DNA of 64,000 nucleotides from Candidatus Aegiribacteria sp. MLS_C (GCA_002030045.1 LQBI01000030.1:144159-208158); one strand, 5' to 3'. Positions 16,039 through 25,723 are shown, counted from the first letter of the stretch. Notes: a model not told the origin generated them from the sequence alone. A program made the numbers and translations.

Positions 16039-18693
16039 ATGAGAATGCGGGCGGGGCTGTTCAGAGGAACACTGCTGGCGGTCGTCCTCGGTGTGGTTCT
16101 GGTATCTCCTGCGGAGGCCACCACCGCCGGAACCGTGGCCGGCGTGGTGGAGTCGGGATCAGGCGAGCCTCTTGTCGGGGCCACGGTGGTTGTGGATGGG
16201 ACCCCCTTCGGCACGATGACCGATGCCAACGGCGAGTACTACATACCCAGGCTGTCGCCTGGGATGTACACCATAACGGCCAGGATGGTGGGAATGGGGT
16301 CCGTGACCAAGGAGGGGGTCGCAGTAGTCTCGGGCCAGACCACCCGAATGGATTTCGCACTGGAGCAGTCCGCTTCCGGGACTACCGTGATAAGGGTTAC
16401 GGAACAGCGTAGCCTTATCCTGGAGAACGTGCCCTCAACCATCCATGTGATAGACAGGGAAGAAATTGAGACCATGCCCGTGGCCGGTGTTCTGGACATC
16501 GTCCAGAGGCAGCCGGGAATAACCTCCAGGGGCGGGGAGATACACGTCAGGGGAGGAAGGGCCGGCGAGGTGGCATTCCTTCTGGACGGCGTCTCAATGA
16601 GATCTCCCGTCACCAACGCCTTCGTCTCCGGCGTACCCCTCTCGGCCATCTCCGAGGCTTCCATCACCACGGGAGGACTCAGCGCAAGGTACGGCAACGC
16701 CATGTCCGGAGTGGTGAACATGATAACCAAGGAGGGCGGGTCCGAGTACGAGGGTGAGTTCCACGTCAGGTACGGGGACATGACCGTCTTCGGCTACGAG
16801 AGGGAGTCCAGGAACTATTCCGAACCTTCGGAGAACGACAACTACCGCAGCGACTGCGTCAGCTGCGAGCTGGCCTTCGGTGGGCCGGAGCCAATCACCA
16901 CCTACCTTCTGCCGGCGATAGGACTGGACATACCGGGCGAGGTCAGGTTCTTCGGGGCCGCCGAGTGGAGCAGAAGCGGGTACGACCTCGAGGACAGCAG
17001 GGGAAACTGGGAGAACAACTGGCAGAACCTGCTCTCGGGAAGCGGTAAGCTCACATGGAGACCCTCCGGGAACACCCGGGTCTGGTGGAACGGGCACTAC
17101 TACTACAGGCAGAACGGCTGGGACGAGTGGAAATGGGCCCTCTACGACCATCCCGCCTACATAGAGGGAGAGCCGTACCTGGCACGCAATCCCGATTACG
17201 CCCTTCCCATAAGGTTCGAGGAGGACTACGGGGTGACCGGCGGCCTGACCCAGATGCTGAGCGAGAGGTCCTTCATCGACTTCAAGGTCAGCTGGAACAG
17301 GTTCTGCCAGTGGCAGAGGATCAGGGAGGAGGTAGGGGGCTACACAGGAGAGGAGTTCACGCCCTCCGACTGGATATACTACACGGCCTTCGAGCCAAGG
17401 GTGGCGGACTCGATGGGTTTCTACCATTCGGGAATTCACCCGGATGTCTGGCTTGAATCGAGCAACTACGTGACTACCGGCAGGCTGGACTATACCGGGA
17501 AGCTCAATACGGTGATGGAGCTGAGCGCAGGGGTGGAGGCCGATTACTTCGATCTTTACGATTACAGCGCGTTCGTCGCGGACTGGCTCACCACCTACGC
17601 CAGCCTCTGGAAAGCCTATCCATGGTCCGGAGCCGCCTACGCTGAGGTATCGTCCAGGTTCTCAGGAGGCCTTGTTCTGAACACCGGGCTCAGGTTCGAC
17701 TACTTCCAGCCCAACGCCCGGGTCATCACGGCGGAGGACCTGACCCTCCGGGACGCCTCGGCCAAGTACCAGGTGAGCCCGAGGATAGGCATGACCAACC
17801 CCATCTCCGACAGGGACGTGTTCTTCTGCACCTATGGCCATTACTTCCAGATGCCGAACATGAACCAGCTATTCTTCGGCACCGACTACAACGTCTCGGA
17901 GTCGGCATCCATAGTGGGTAACCCCGACCTGGACGCCCAGAGGACCAACAGCTACGAGGCGGGTCTTCGGCACAGGTTCACCAGCCGGGCCTCCCTGGCC
18001 GTGTCTGGCTTCTACAAGGACATCACAGGACTGGTCCGTACCGCGAGCCACTTCGACGAGAGCCTGGGGGACTACTTCCAGTACAGCAACGATGAAAGCC
18101 ACGGATCGGTGAGGGGGGTCGAGATCACTTTCCTCAGGCTTCCGGGGGACTACCTGTCGGGAAGTCTCAACTACACCTACTCGGTGGCCAAGGGCAGGTA
18201 CTCGTCAGCCACTGAGCAGTACGAGTTCTCCATGCAGGGTGACACCATCCCGCCGGGAGAGGACAACTACCTGGACTGGGACCAGACCCATACGGCCTCG
18301 GCACATGTGAACTACTCTATCCCCAGGGGGGAGGGTCCAGAGGTCTTCGGTACCCGTCCGCTGGAGGGCACCGAGATAGTATTGGACTGGACCTACGGAA
18401 GCGGTTATCCTTACTCGCCTCCCTCAGGAGCCTCGGCCGTACCCAGGGTGAACACGGAGAGGTATCCGTGGACGATGCAGACGGACCTGAAGCTGTCCCG
18501 CCGCTTCTGGACGGGACCGGTTGAGATGAGGGCCAATATAACCGTCTACAACCTCTTCGACCGCACCAACCTGGACAGGATATTCGACACCGCCCTCTAC
18601 CAGAGCACGGGAGAGCCCGGCGGGACCATGGGGAACCCCGGCGCATACTCGCCTGCCAGGCACTTCCTCCTGAGCCTGGACTTCTACTTCTGA
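16039..18693 (+). CDS. TonB-dependent outer-membrane receptor with carboxypeptidase-like N-terminal domain
   Basis: An 884-residue outer-membrane receptor. A signal peptide (about 1-28) is followed by a carboxypeptidase-regulatory-like/CarboxypepD domain (about 30-115; VAGVVESGSGEPLVGATV, NGEYYIPRLSPGMYTI), as in SusC-type receptors. The plug domain (about 125-240) shows VIDREEIETMPV, DIVQRQPGI, GGEIHVRGGRAGEVAFLLDG and SARYGNAMSGVVNMITK. The rest is a 22-strand barrel with the typical final strand ending in aromatic residues (LLSLDFYF). Ligand cannot be told; no SusD neighbour is present. Two lipoproteins directly downstream are probable partners. The ATG at 16039 is chosen because it gives the signal peptide; there is no clear ribosome site and coupling with tpx is likely. 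Confidence 0.92.
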   Translation: MRMRAGLFRGTLLAVVLGVVLVSPAEATTAGTVAGVVESGSGEPLVGATVVVDGTPFGTMTDANGEYYIPRLSPGMYTITARMVGMGSVTKEGVAVVSGQTTRMDFALEQSASGTTVIRVTEQRSLILENVPSTIHVIDREEIETMPVAGVLDIVQRQPGITSRGGEIHVRGGRAGEVAFLLDGVSMRSPVTNAFVSGVPLSAISEASITTGGLSARYGNAMSGVVNMITKEGGSEYEGEFHVRYGDMTVFGYERESRNYSEPSENDNYRSDCVSCELAFGGPEPITTYLLPAIGLDIPGEVRFFGAAEWSRSGYDLEDSRGNWENNWQNLLSGSGKLTWRPSGNTRVWWNGHYYYRQNGWDEWKWALYDHPAYIEGEPYLARNPDYALPIRFEEDYGVTGGLTQMLSERSFIDFKVSWNRFCQWQRIREEVGGYTGEEFTPSDWIYYTAFEPRVADSMGFYHSGIHPDVWLESSNYVTTGRLDYTGKLNTVMELSAGVEADYFDLYDYSAFVADWLTTYASLWKAYPWSGAAYAEVSSRFSGGLVLNTGLRFDYFQPNARVITAEDLTLRDASAKYQVSPRIGMTNPISDRDVFFCTYGHYFQMPNMNQLFFGTDYNVSESASIVGNPDLDAQRTNSYEAGLRHRFTSRASLAVSGFYKDITGLVRTASHFDESLGDYFQYSNDESHGSVRGVEITFLRLPGDYLSGSLNYTYSVAKGRYSSATEQYEFSMQGDTIPPGEDNYLDWDQTHTASAHVNYSIPRGEGPEVFGTRPLEGTEIVLDWTYGSGYPYSPPSGASAVPRVNTERYPWTMQTDLKLSRRFWTGPVEMRANITVYNLFDRTNLDRIFDTALYQSTGEPGGTMGNPGAYSPARHFLLSLDFYF

Positions 18694-18710
18694 GGGATGG
18701 GGAGGCTTAC

Positions 18711-19736
18711 ATGAAGAACGGTCGTTCAGCGCTGATGATCATTGCGGTCCTCTCTACCGCCTGCCACCAGGTGACCGAGTACCAGGGAGGGGGATCCTCG
18801 AACCTCTACATCATCGACACCGGGGACTTCGGGATAAAGGGAACTGTCGGAGACCTCTCCGGAGGAGGGACGGTAGTTGCCAACGGGCCGGACGAGGTCC
18901 TGGTCATAGGAACCGACGGAGTCCTCCACAGGATAGACCTTCAGACCTTCTCCGTGGATACCAGCTTCTCCATCGGCGGGAGTTCGGGGACCGGATACGG
19001 TGATGCCTCCATCGCGACCAACGGGAACCTGTACTGCCTCGGTCCCGGTTCCCAGGTGATAGAGGTGGACCTGGGGTCCAACACAGTGGAGGACAACTTC
19101 AGTCCGGGTCCCAAACCGGGTTCCCTGGCGGCCAATCCGGTGGAAGGCAGGCTCTACTTCACGGATTCGGAGGAGAACACCATAGGCGAGATCCTGACCT
19201 CCACCAACACTACCAGTTTCGTCAGCACCACCTACTATCCCCCCGCGGACGTCATGGTGGAACCCACCGGAGGAAGGCACCTGGTGGCTGTATGCTCGAA
19301 CAGCCTTGGAAGCATCTACTTCATATGGCTGGACCTCTCCACTTCCGCCAGGCTTGCTCAGATCGAGGCCCTCGATCCCTGCTCCTCCGTGATACCCATG
19401 ACTTCTGATTCCCTGTATGCCATCTGCTGCCCGCGGTGGGGGAGCCCCTCGGGCAAGATACTGCTTGTAAGAGGCTACGAGGTTCCTCAGGAGCTCCTGA
19501 GCCGGAGCGTGGAGGGTCATCCTGTCGAGATGTGCTTCAACGGGCAGTCCGGGGAGAGCGGTTATCTCTCGGTGCTGGGGCGGACCGATTCCGGAGGTAC
19601 AGTACTTTCCGTCTTCGCGCTGGACTTCTACCATGCCGACCTGGAACAGGTGTGCTCGATGGAGCTGGACGGTATTCCCATCGACCTCGCCTCCCCCGGC
19701 GACGGCCGATACATTGTGGTACTCACCTCGGATTGA
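18711..19736 (+). CDS. Beta-propeller lipoprotein, first of a paralogous pair
   Basis: A 341-residue predicted lipoprotein. The N-terminus (ALMIIAVLSTACHQ) ends in a Cys that fits a loose lipobox. The body is a repeated beta pattern of about 45 residues (GVLHRIDLQTFSVDTSFSIGG, LYCLGPGSQVIEVDL, GRLYFTDSEENTIGEI), similar to YncE/SMP-30-type propellers that track time- or site-dependent states. The next gene encodes a copy of the same length with the same landmarks in the same order. GGGGAGG precedes the ATG, and the gap from the TonB-receptor stop is 17 bases, so the three genes are probably one operon. A role as surface or periplasmic partners of the receptor is inferred from position. Confidence 0.75.
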   Translation: MKNGRSALMIIAVLSTACHQVTEYQGGGSSNLYIIDTGDFGIKGTVGDLSGGGTVVANGPDEVLVIGTDGVLHRIDLQTFSVDTSFSIGGSSGTGYGDASIATNGNLYCLGPGSQVIEVDLGSNTVEDNFSPGPKPGSLAANPVEGRLYFTDSEENTIGEILTSTNTTSFVSTTYYPPADVMVEPTGGRHLVAVCSNSLGSIYFIWLDLSTSARLAQIEALDPCSSVIPMTSDSLYAICCPRWGSPSGKILLVRGYEVPQELLSRSVEGHPVEMCFNGQSGESGYLSVLGRTDSGGTVLSVFALDFYHADLEQVCSMELDGIPIDLASPGDGRYIVVLTSD

Positions 19737-19743
19737 CCTTGTC

Positions 19744-20766
19744 TTGAAGAATCCTCTGCCCTTGATCCCCGTGCTGGCCGTCCTTTCCTGTCACCAGGTG
19801 GTCGAATTCAGCTCTTCGGAGACCTGTGCCCTGACGTTCCTCAGCGCCGATGAACTCGAGGTGACGGGATCGATGGAAGGCTTCCATGGAGGCCGTCTGT
19901 TGCTTTCGGACGGTTCAGGCGGACTGCTGCTGGTGACTTCGGACGGGTTCCTTCATCGTCTGAACGCAGCTGACCTCACTGTGGATACATGCTACGCCAT
20001 AGGCGGCAGCTCCGGCTCGGGCTACACCGACGGCGTCCGGGCCGGGAACGGTAGTCTGTACGTCCTCGGTCCCGGTTCACTGGTGATAGAGGTGGACCTG
20101 GTATCCGATAATGTAGTGGACGGATTCGTGCCCGGGCCAGATCCCGTTGCCATAGCTGCTTCCCCCGTGATGCCCAGACTCTACTTCGCCGACGGTACAG
20201 GTTTCATAGGGGAGATCTGGACCGGCGACAACCATACCGGGAACACCGTCGGCCTGGCCCAGGTGCCTGCGGACATCATGGTGGAACCGTTGGGAGGGAT
20301 GCACGTGGTGGCTGCGGCGTCGGACCAGCAGGGCACCATCTACGACCTCTGGCTGGAATACTCCCAGCAGTACGCCAGGACCATGTCTGTGCAGGCGCAA
20401 TCACCGGCCTCGTGTATCGTCCCCTTCGGTCTCGATTCCTGCTTCGCCGTCGGATGCCCGGAATGGTCCGGGGAGAACGGATACGTCTGCTTCGTAAGGG
20501 GATACGTGGATTCGGTGGACATTACCCGTGTGGAGGTGGAGGGCCATCCGGTGGACCTGTGTTTCAACGGCGCCGCCGGAGGCGTCGGAAGGCTCTACGT
20601 CATGAGCAGGACGGAGGGAGGGACCACTGCCATCACCGTCTTCGGTTTCACCTTCTCGTACCTGGAGCCGGAACTGGTGGGAACAGTGTTCCTGGACGGC
20701 TTTCCGCGGGACCTTGCATCTCCCGGGGACGGCGATGAGCTGATAGTGCTCACTTCGGACAAATGA
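19744..20766 (+). CDS. Beta-propeller lipoprotein, second of a paralogous pair
   Basis: A 340-residue paralogue of the preceding protein. Shared stretches include DGFLHRLNAADLTVDTCYAIGG, LYVLGPGSLVIEVDL, PADIMVEPLGG and the C-terminal DLASPGDGDELIVLTSD. The signal segment LPLIPVLAVLSCHQ carries the lipid-accepting Cys. The open frame extends upstream to 19633, but that part overlaps the first gene and lacks a signal. The TTG at 19744, eight bases after the upstream stop, gives the correct signal peptide; the ribosome site is weak, so translation is probably coupled. Tandem duplication followed by divergence is the likely origin. Confidence 0.72.
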   Translation: MKNPLPLIPVLAVLSCHQVVEFSSSETCALTFLSADELEVTGSMEGFHGGRLLLSDGSGGLLLVTSDGFLHRLNAADLTVDTCYAIGGSSGSGYTDGVRAGNGSLYVLGPGSLVIEVDLVSDNVVDGFVPGPDPVAIAASPVMPRLYFADGTGFIGEIWTGDNHTGNTVGLAQVPADIMVEPLGGMHVVAAASDQQGTIYDLWLEYSQQYARTMSVQAQSPASCIVPFGLDSCFAVGCPEWSGENGYVCFVRGYVDSVDITRVEVEGHPVDLCFNGAAGGVGRLYVMSRTEGGTTAITVFGFTFSYLEPELVGTVFLDGFPRDLASPGDGDELIVLTSDK

Positions 20767-20801
20767 AGGACAGTTGACGGCCCCGGTCGCCCGCTGAGGT
20801 T

Positions 20802-21875
20802 TCAGAAGGCCGTCGCTTCGCCGATGTATTCGATGGCGTACTCGAGTAACGGGTCCTCCCCCGCCGCGAAATCGTCCTCGGTGGCCTCGACGTAGATGTC
20901 CGGGAATATGCCGGTCCCCTCGATTGAAGTGGTGTCCGCCCGCAGTACTCGAGCGAAGGGGCAGGTGATCTCCCAGAAATCCCACACCGGCCAGTCCTGC
21001 TGGTCCATGTAGCCCGGCGTATTGCCGCCTCCACCGGTGGTGTCGCCTATGAAGGTAACGTGGGTCATGCGCGTCATTACCGAAAGGAAAGCTTCCGCCG
21101 GACCGATGTTCTGCTCGCCGGCAAGCACCACCACCGGTTTAGTGAACGCCCATGGCCTGGAACTGATGTCGTGGGGTTCAAGTGGGGAGAGGTCGTCGTG
21201 CTCCGGACCGGTCCTGTACTGGGTCAGGAAGCCGTCCATGCTCTGGTCGGTGAACAGGCCCGGTATCTGTTCCGCCGGGACCAGTGAGGTGCCGTCGCTC
21301 ATCCTGATGTCCAGAATCATCCCCGGCGCGTCCAGGCAGGACACGATCTCGTCGCTGAAGTGCATGAAGGTGAAGAAGAAGTCGAAGTGCCTGATGGCGA
21401 AGTACGGTATGGTATCTATGACGCAGCTTCCCCACATGACGCCGAAGGAGGAATCCCACTGGAAATCCCATGGTTCCAGATAGTCCATCAGCACCGAGTC
21501 GTCGTAGTTGGGGTCGATGTCGTCCCAGTAGGTCATTACCCGGCCTTCATAGTTTTCCAGGAAGGCGTTCCTGTCCTGGAGTTCGCCCACCATAGCCACC
21601 ACCACTTCCATGAGTTCATCGGTGGAATCCGCGGAGGCGGCCATGTCGGAGTATTGCTGGTGTAGAACGTCCCAGTCCACGCTCTTCCCGTCGAAACCGA
21701 CGTACTTCTGATCGTAGAGTTCCCAGACCAGGTCCAGGTAGGTCCTGTACTCATTGATCTCCGGATGGGTCGGCGGGTCGTCGATGCAGGATACGGCGGA
21801 CAGGGACAGGAGAAGAGAGAGAGCAGCAAGGGATGCCCTCAGCGGAGCCTTCCGGCGGTTCATTATTTCCATCAA
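20802..21875 (-). CDS. S41-peptidase-like lipoprotein without the catalytic serine
   Basis: A 357-residue lipoprotein; the signal LLLSLSAVSC places the lipidated Cys at residue 30. The C-terminal half has the fold of S41 (tail-specific protease/tricorn core) enzymes: MILDIRMSDG, then KPVVVLAGEQNIGPAEAFLS and VTFIGDTTGGGGN. In active members the second segment reads as S-A-A-E or similar, with Ser as nucleophile; here the matching residue is Gly 258. The Lys of the Ser-Lys dyad, expected about 25 residues later, was not found either. No PDZ domain is visible. It is therefore probably a binding protein or inactive homologue. It faces away from the htrA-like gene (divergent), and ends 35 bases from the lipoprotein pair (convergent). 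Confidence 0.75.
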   Translation of the reverse strand: MMEIMNRRKAPLRASLAALSLLLSLSAVSCIDDPPTHPEINEYRTYLDLVWELYDQKYVGFDGKSVDWDVLHQQYSDMAASADSTDELMEVVVAMVGELQDRNAFLENYEGRVMTYWDDIDPNYDDSVLMDYLEPWDFQWDSSFGVMWGSCVIDTIPYFAIRHFDFFFTFMHFSDEIVSCLDAPGMILDIRMSDGTSLVPAEQIPGLFTDQSMDGFLTQYRTGPEHDDLSPLEPHDISSRPWAFTKPVVVLAGEQNIGPAEAFLSVMTRMTHVTFIGDTTGGGGNTPGYMDQQDWPVWDFWEITCPFARVLRADTTSIEGTGIFPDIYVEATEDDFAAGEDPLLEYAIEYIGEATAF

Positions 21876-22088
21876 CCTGCTTTCCTCGGTGGGTTTGCTC
21901 CCGTCGCTTAAAATAGTTGTCTCCGGAGCCAGGCGCCAGATACCGCGATTCGCTGTTCTTTCCGCGTTTTCTTTGTACGGAACCTGAGGAGCCCTGATGA
22001 ATATATACTTGCTGAGGCAACCTGATAACCGGCGTCAGGTGTAACAGCCGGACCGCTCGAGCACTGGAGTACGTCAGGAGGAATAAAC

Positions 22089-23513
22089 ATGAGAAGGATG
22101 AAGACCGGATCCATCGTGATCGTAATTTCCATCGTGGCACTTTCAGCCACTGTTCTGGCACAGGACATAATAGGCAAGACCGGGAGCGGGGACCCCGTAG
22201 TGGTGGACCCCCACATGCTGAGCGACATGTTCGTCGACATATCGGAGACTGTGGGGCCCAGCGTTGTCACCATAACATCGAGGACCACAGTGACGGCCCG
22301 CATGCCCTCCTTCCCGGACTTCTCCAGTCCCTTCGGCTTCGATCCATGGCAGGACTTTTTCGGCACTCCCAGGGAGCAGGAGTACACCATGACCGGAATA
22401 GGCAGCGGCGTGATAGTGTCCTCCGATGGCATGATAATCACCAACCACCACGTGGTCGGGGAGGCCGACGAGTTCGATGTGGTCCTGCAGAACGGGGAGA
22501 GTTACAGAGGGGACCTGGTGGGAACCGATCCCGAGACCGACCTGGCGGTGATCAGGATCGACGCACGGGACCTTCCCGCGATCCGATTGGGTGACAGCGA
22601 TGAGCTCAAGGTTGGACAGTGGGTCCTTGCGGTAGGATCCCCCTTCGCTCTAAGTCAGACAGTCACCCAGGGTATCATCAGCTACATCGGCAGGTCGGAT
22701 GTGGGCCTGGCAGCCTATGAGGACTACATTCAGACCGACGCCGCCATCAATCCCGGGAACAGCGGCGGTGCACTTGTCGACCTGGACGGCAGGCTGGTGG
22801 GGATCAACACGGCCATCGCCTCCAGGAACGGCGGATACCAGGGAATAGGCTTCGCGATCCCCGTCAACGTTGCGGTGAACGTGTTGGAAGACCTCCTGGA
22901 CTACGGTTATGTCAGGAGGGGATGGCTCGGTGTGACGATCCAGGAGCTGACACCCGGACTGGCGGAGCATTTCGGGCTCGATCCCGGATCGGGGGGCGTC
23001 CTGGTCTCGCAGGTCCTGCCGGATACTCCGGCCAGTGTCTATGGTGTCCGCAGGGGAGACGTGATAATCACAATAAACGGCGAAGGTTTCGAGACAGTGA
23101 CCGAGTTCAGGAACATCATCGCCGACCTCGATCCCGACAGCAGCGTGGAACTGGGTGTCTTCAGGGACAACAGGGACATCTCGCTGACCGTGATACTGGG
23201 TGAAAGATCAGCGGACGGCACCGCCTCCGAGCCCCCTCCTCCCTCCGAGGAGACCTACGGCTGGACACTTGAGGAGCTTGACCGGGAAACCGCCGCGGCC
23301 CTCGGCGACCGGGAACTCAGTGGAGTTCTGGTGGTGTCAGTGGATCCATACGGCAGGGCTTCTGCGGCGGGAGTGCAGCCCGGGGACGTCATTCTGGAGA
23401 TCGATGGACTGCATGTGGAGAACCTGAGCGATGTCAGCAGGCTCCTCTCCTCCTCCGAGGACGCGCTTGTGCTCGTATGGAGGCAGGGCCGGTCCATTTA
23501 TTTCATGATGTAG
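22089..23513 (+). CDS. HtrA/DegP-type periplasmic serine protease
   Basis: A 474-residue protease of the Do/HtrA family, which refolds or destroys damaged envelope proteins. An N-terminal signal (IVIVISIVALSATVLAQ) is followed by a trypsin-like domain with the full triad: His 121 in TNHHVVGE, Asp 151 in TDLAVI, Ser 225 in GNSGGALV. Two PDZ domains follow, about 275-365 (RRGWLGVTIQEL, GVRRGDVIITING) and 385-470 (AAGVQPGDVILEIDG), the usual DegP/MucD arrangement. GGAGGAA precedes the ATG. The gene starts 213 bases from the divergent S41-like gene. Its stop codon is followed within two bases by the 116-bp inverted-repeat element. Confidence 0.93.
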   Translation: MRRMKTGSIVIVISIVALSATVLAQDIIGKTGSGDPVVVDPHMLSDMFVDISETVGPSVVTITSRTTVTARMPSFPDFSSPFGFDPWQDFFGTPREQEYTMTGIGSGVIVSSDGMIITNHHVVGEADEFDVVLQNGESYRGDLVGTDPETDLAVIRIDARDLPAIRLGDSDELKVGQWVLAVGSPFALSQTVTQGIISYIGRSDVGLAAYEDYIQTDAAINPGNSGGALVDLDGRLVGINTAIASRNGGYQGIGFAIPVNVAVNVLEDLLDYGYVRRGWLGVTIQELTPGLAEHFGLDPGSGGVLVSQVLPDTPASVYGVRRGDVIITINGEGFETVTEFRNIIADLDPDSSVELGVFRDNRDISLTVILGERSADGTASEPPPPSEETYGWTLEELDRETAAALGDRELSGVLVVSVDPYGRASAAGVQPGDVILEIDGLHVENLSDVSRLLSSSEDALVLVWRQGRSIYFMM

Positions 23514-23515
23514 GA

Positions 23516-23631
23516 GGGGTCGTACGTTACTTCGGGTTACTTATCTCCGGTGCAGCATCTTGAGGATGCAAATAGAGTTATTATCTGATATGTCATTAGG
23601 TAACAAGTAACCCGAAGTAACGTACGACCCC
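23516..23631. repeat. 116-bp inverted-repeat element, copy 1
   Basis: Two perfect 27-bp arms, 23516-23542 (begins GGGGTCGTACGTTACTTCGG) and 23605-23631, flank a 62-base interior with a small hairpin GCATC/GATGC. The same arms, total length and interior length recur at 46889-47004, where the interior agrees at about 29 of 62 positions. The element fills the gap between two convergent genes (the htrA-like gene and glnS). It could be a MITE-like mobile element or a bidirectional terminator. Confidence 0.85.
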
Positions 23632-23635
23632 CTAA

Positions 23636-25312
23636 TCACTCTCTGTCCAGGATCCTCTTCCAGGTGTCCCTTAGAGATGCGGTCAGGTTCCATACAGGTC
23701 TTGCCTCGGTGCTGTCCGGGTCCTTGCAGAAGTACCCCTTCCGTTCGAACTGGACGGTGTACCCGTTCCCTGCTCCGGCGGAAGCCGGTTCCAGCATGCA
23801 TCCTTCGATGATCCTGAAAGAATCAGGATTGATGGTGGACAGGAGGTCCTCCTCCGCGAGGGGGTTCTCCACCTTGAACAGGCGGTCGTACATCCGTACA
23901 TCCGCGACAACGGCATGCGGGGCGGATACCCAGTGTATGGTGGCTCCCACCTTCCGACCGTCGGGCGCGTTCCCTCCCCTGGTCCCGGGGTCGTAGGTGC
24001 ATACCAGCCCGGTTATTCTGCCGTCAGAGTCCTTCTCGACGTCAACGCACCTGATGAGGTATGCGTACCGGAGACGTACCTCCCGACCGGGGGCCAGACG
24101 CTTGAACTTCCTGTGGGGTTCCTCCTGGAAGTCTTCCCTCTCTATGAATATCTCCCTGGAGAACGGCACCATCCTGGTACCGGCATTCTCGTCCTCCGGG
24201 TTGTTTATGAACTCGAGTTCCTCCGTACCGTCCTCCGGGTAGTTCTCGATGGTCACCTTGAGCGGGTCCAGTACGCCCATGATCCTTGTGCAGCGCCTGT
24301 TCAGATCGTCCCTGATGCAGTAATCCAGCAGAGCCATGTCCACGTTGCTGTCCCTCTTGGCAAGGCCTATCCTGTTCACGAAGTCCCTTATGGCCTCCGG
24401 CTTCACTCCACGCCTGCGCAGGCCCGAGAGAGTGGGCATCCTGGGATCGTCCCATCCCGAGACCACCCCCTCCTCCACCAGCATTCCGAGCTTCCGCTTG
24501 CTCATCACAGTGTAGGTGAGGTTCAACCTGGCGAACTCAATCTGCTGGGGATGGAAGATGCCCAGCCGGTCCAGGAACCAGTCGTAGAGGGGTCTGTGAT
24601 CCTCGAACTCTATGGAGCAGAAGGAGTGGGTTATGCCCTCTATGGAATCCTCAAGGCAGTGGGCGTAGTCGTACATCGGGTATATGCACCAGCTGTCGCC
24701 GGTCCTGTGGTGACTTCTCCTGAGTATCCTGTATATGGCTGGATCCCGCATGTTTATGTTGGGTGACGCCATGTCTATCCTGGCCCTGAGTGTCCTGGAG
24801 CCGTCGGGGAACTCCCCGGCCCTCATCCTCCTGAAGAGATCCAGGTTCTCCTCCATGGGCCTGTTCCGCCAGGGGCTGTCCTTTCCCGGTTCGGTGAGCG
24901 TTCCGCGGTACCGACGCACCTCCTCCGGTGACAGGTCGCATACGTAGGCGACTCCCTTTCGGATGAGCTCCTCGGCATAACGGTACATCTGTTCGAAGTA
25001 GTCCGAAGCGAAGTAGAGCCTGTCCTCCCAGTCGTACCCCAGCCAGCGGATATCCTGTTTTATGGATTCGACGTATTCCACATCCTCCTTCACGGGATTG
25101 GTGTCGTCGAACCTCAGGTTGCAGAGACCGCCGTACTCCCGGGCAATTCCGAAGTCGGTGCATATTGCCTTGGCGTGGCCAATATGCAGGTAACCGTTGG
25201 GTTCCGGCGGGAACCTGGTGTGCACCCGGCCTTCGTGCTTGCCCTCTCTGATGTCCCTCTCGACGATCTCCCTTATGAAGTCCAGGCTTCCGCCCTCTTC
25301 GGTCGTCATCAT
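23636..25312 (-). CDS. glnS: Glutaminyl-tRNA synthetase
   Basis: A 558-residue class I aminoacyl-tRNA synthetase that charges tRNA-Gln directly. HIGH-type motif [11 protein letters not shown] lies near residue 40, the KMSKS-type loop appears as VMSKRKL, and [20 protein letters not shown] matches the GlnRS insertion that separates it from Glu[22 protein letters not shown] and SYDWF-type acceptor-binding segments are also typical. The C-terminal half is the beta-barrel anticodon-binding region ([24 protein letters not shown]). Length agrees with the family (550-560). Its presence suggests that glutaminylation does not depend only on the GatCAB route. It ends four bases after the inverted-repeat element. 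Upstream DNA to 25453 shows no gene. Confidence 0.95.
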   Translation of the reverse strand: MMTTEEGGSLDFIREIVERDIREGKHEGRVHTRFPPEPNGYLHIGHAKAICTDFGIAREYGGLCNLRFDDTNPVKEDVEYVESIKQDIRWLGYDWEDRLYFASDYFEQMYRYAEELIRKGVAYVCDLSPEEVRRYRGTLTEPGKDSPWRNRPMEENLDLFRRMRAGEFPDGSRTLRARIDMASPNINMRDPAIYRILRRSHHRTGDSWCIYPMYDYAHCLEDSIEGITHSFCSIEFEDHRPLYDWFLDRLGIFHPQQIEFARLNLTYTVMSKRKLGMLVEEGVVSGWDDPRMPTLSGLRRRGVKPEAIRDFVNRIGLAKRDSNVDMALLDYCIRDDLNRRCTRIMGVLDPLKVTIENYPEDGTEELEFINNPEDENAGTRMVPFSREIFIEREDFQEEPHRKFKRLAPGREVRLRYAYLIRCVDVEKDSDGRITGLVCTYDPGTRGGNAPDGRKVGATIHWVSAPHAVVADVRMYDRLFKVENPLAEEDLLSTINPDSFRIIEGCMLEPASAGAGNGYTVQFERKGYFCKDPDSTEARPVWNLTASLRDTWKRILDRE

Positions 25313-25453
25313 ACTCCCCTGCTTGATATGTCCGGTCCGTAACCCTTTCGCGCAAAAAAGTAATATACGACCGGGCCGGGTCCGGCGCCCACGGGCAGTA
25401 AGTTAGTATCAGATAATCTTCATTGAAGAGACACCGGATACGGAGTGTGCGGA

Positions 25454-25723
25454 ATGAAGAGTAGGTCCATTGAGGACAACGGACTGCTCAGCAGCAGGGT
25501 GGAACCCTCGGTTTCCGGTCCGCCGCGCCTTTAATACTCGATCACCGGTGAGGGACCGGAGGCTCTTGATAGGTCGAAGAGCATCTGGACCCGAACCTGC
25601 AGGCTGATCAACAGGATACTTGGAGGTGGTGCGGATGATCAAACTGCTGGAAGACTATCTGAACGCTTTCAGGGAGGAGCTTGGGGGAAGCGACAGGGCC
25701 ACCGTTCAGGACACCCTTTCTGA
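25454..25723 (+). pseudogene. Truncated PadR-family regulator with in-frame TAA
   Basis: The frame reads IEDNGLLSSRVEPSVSGPPRL, stop, YSITGEGPEALDRSKSIW, which is the wing and following helix of PadR regulators (Le-x-x-GLL, GPPRKYYSLTPEGREAL). The TAA at 25532-25534 stands where PadR proteins have Tyr. The N-terminal helix-turn-helix is missing; only a GYGV-like trace precedes it. The frame overlaps the following HAAS/sensor gene, and PadR genes commonly sit before such genes. Together they form one decayed regulatory module. Confidence 0.6.
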
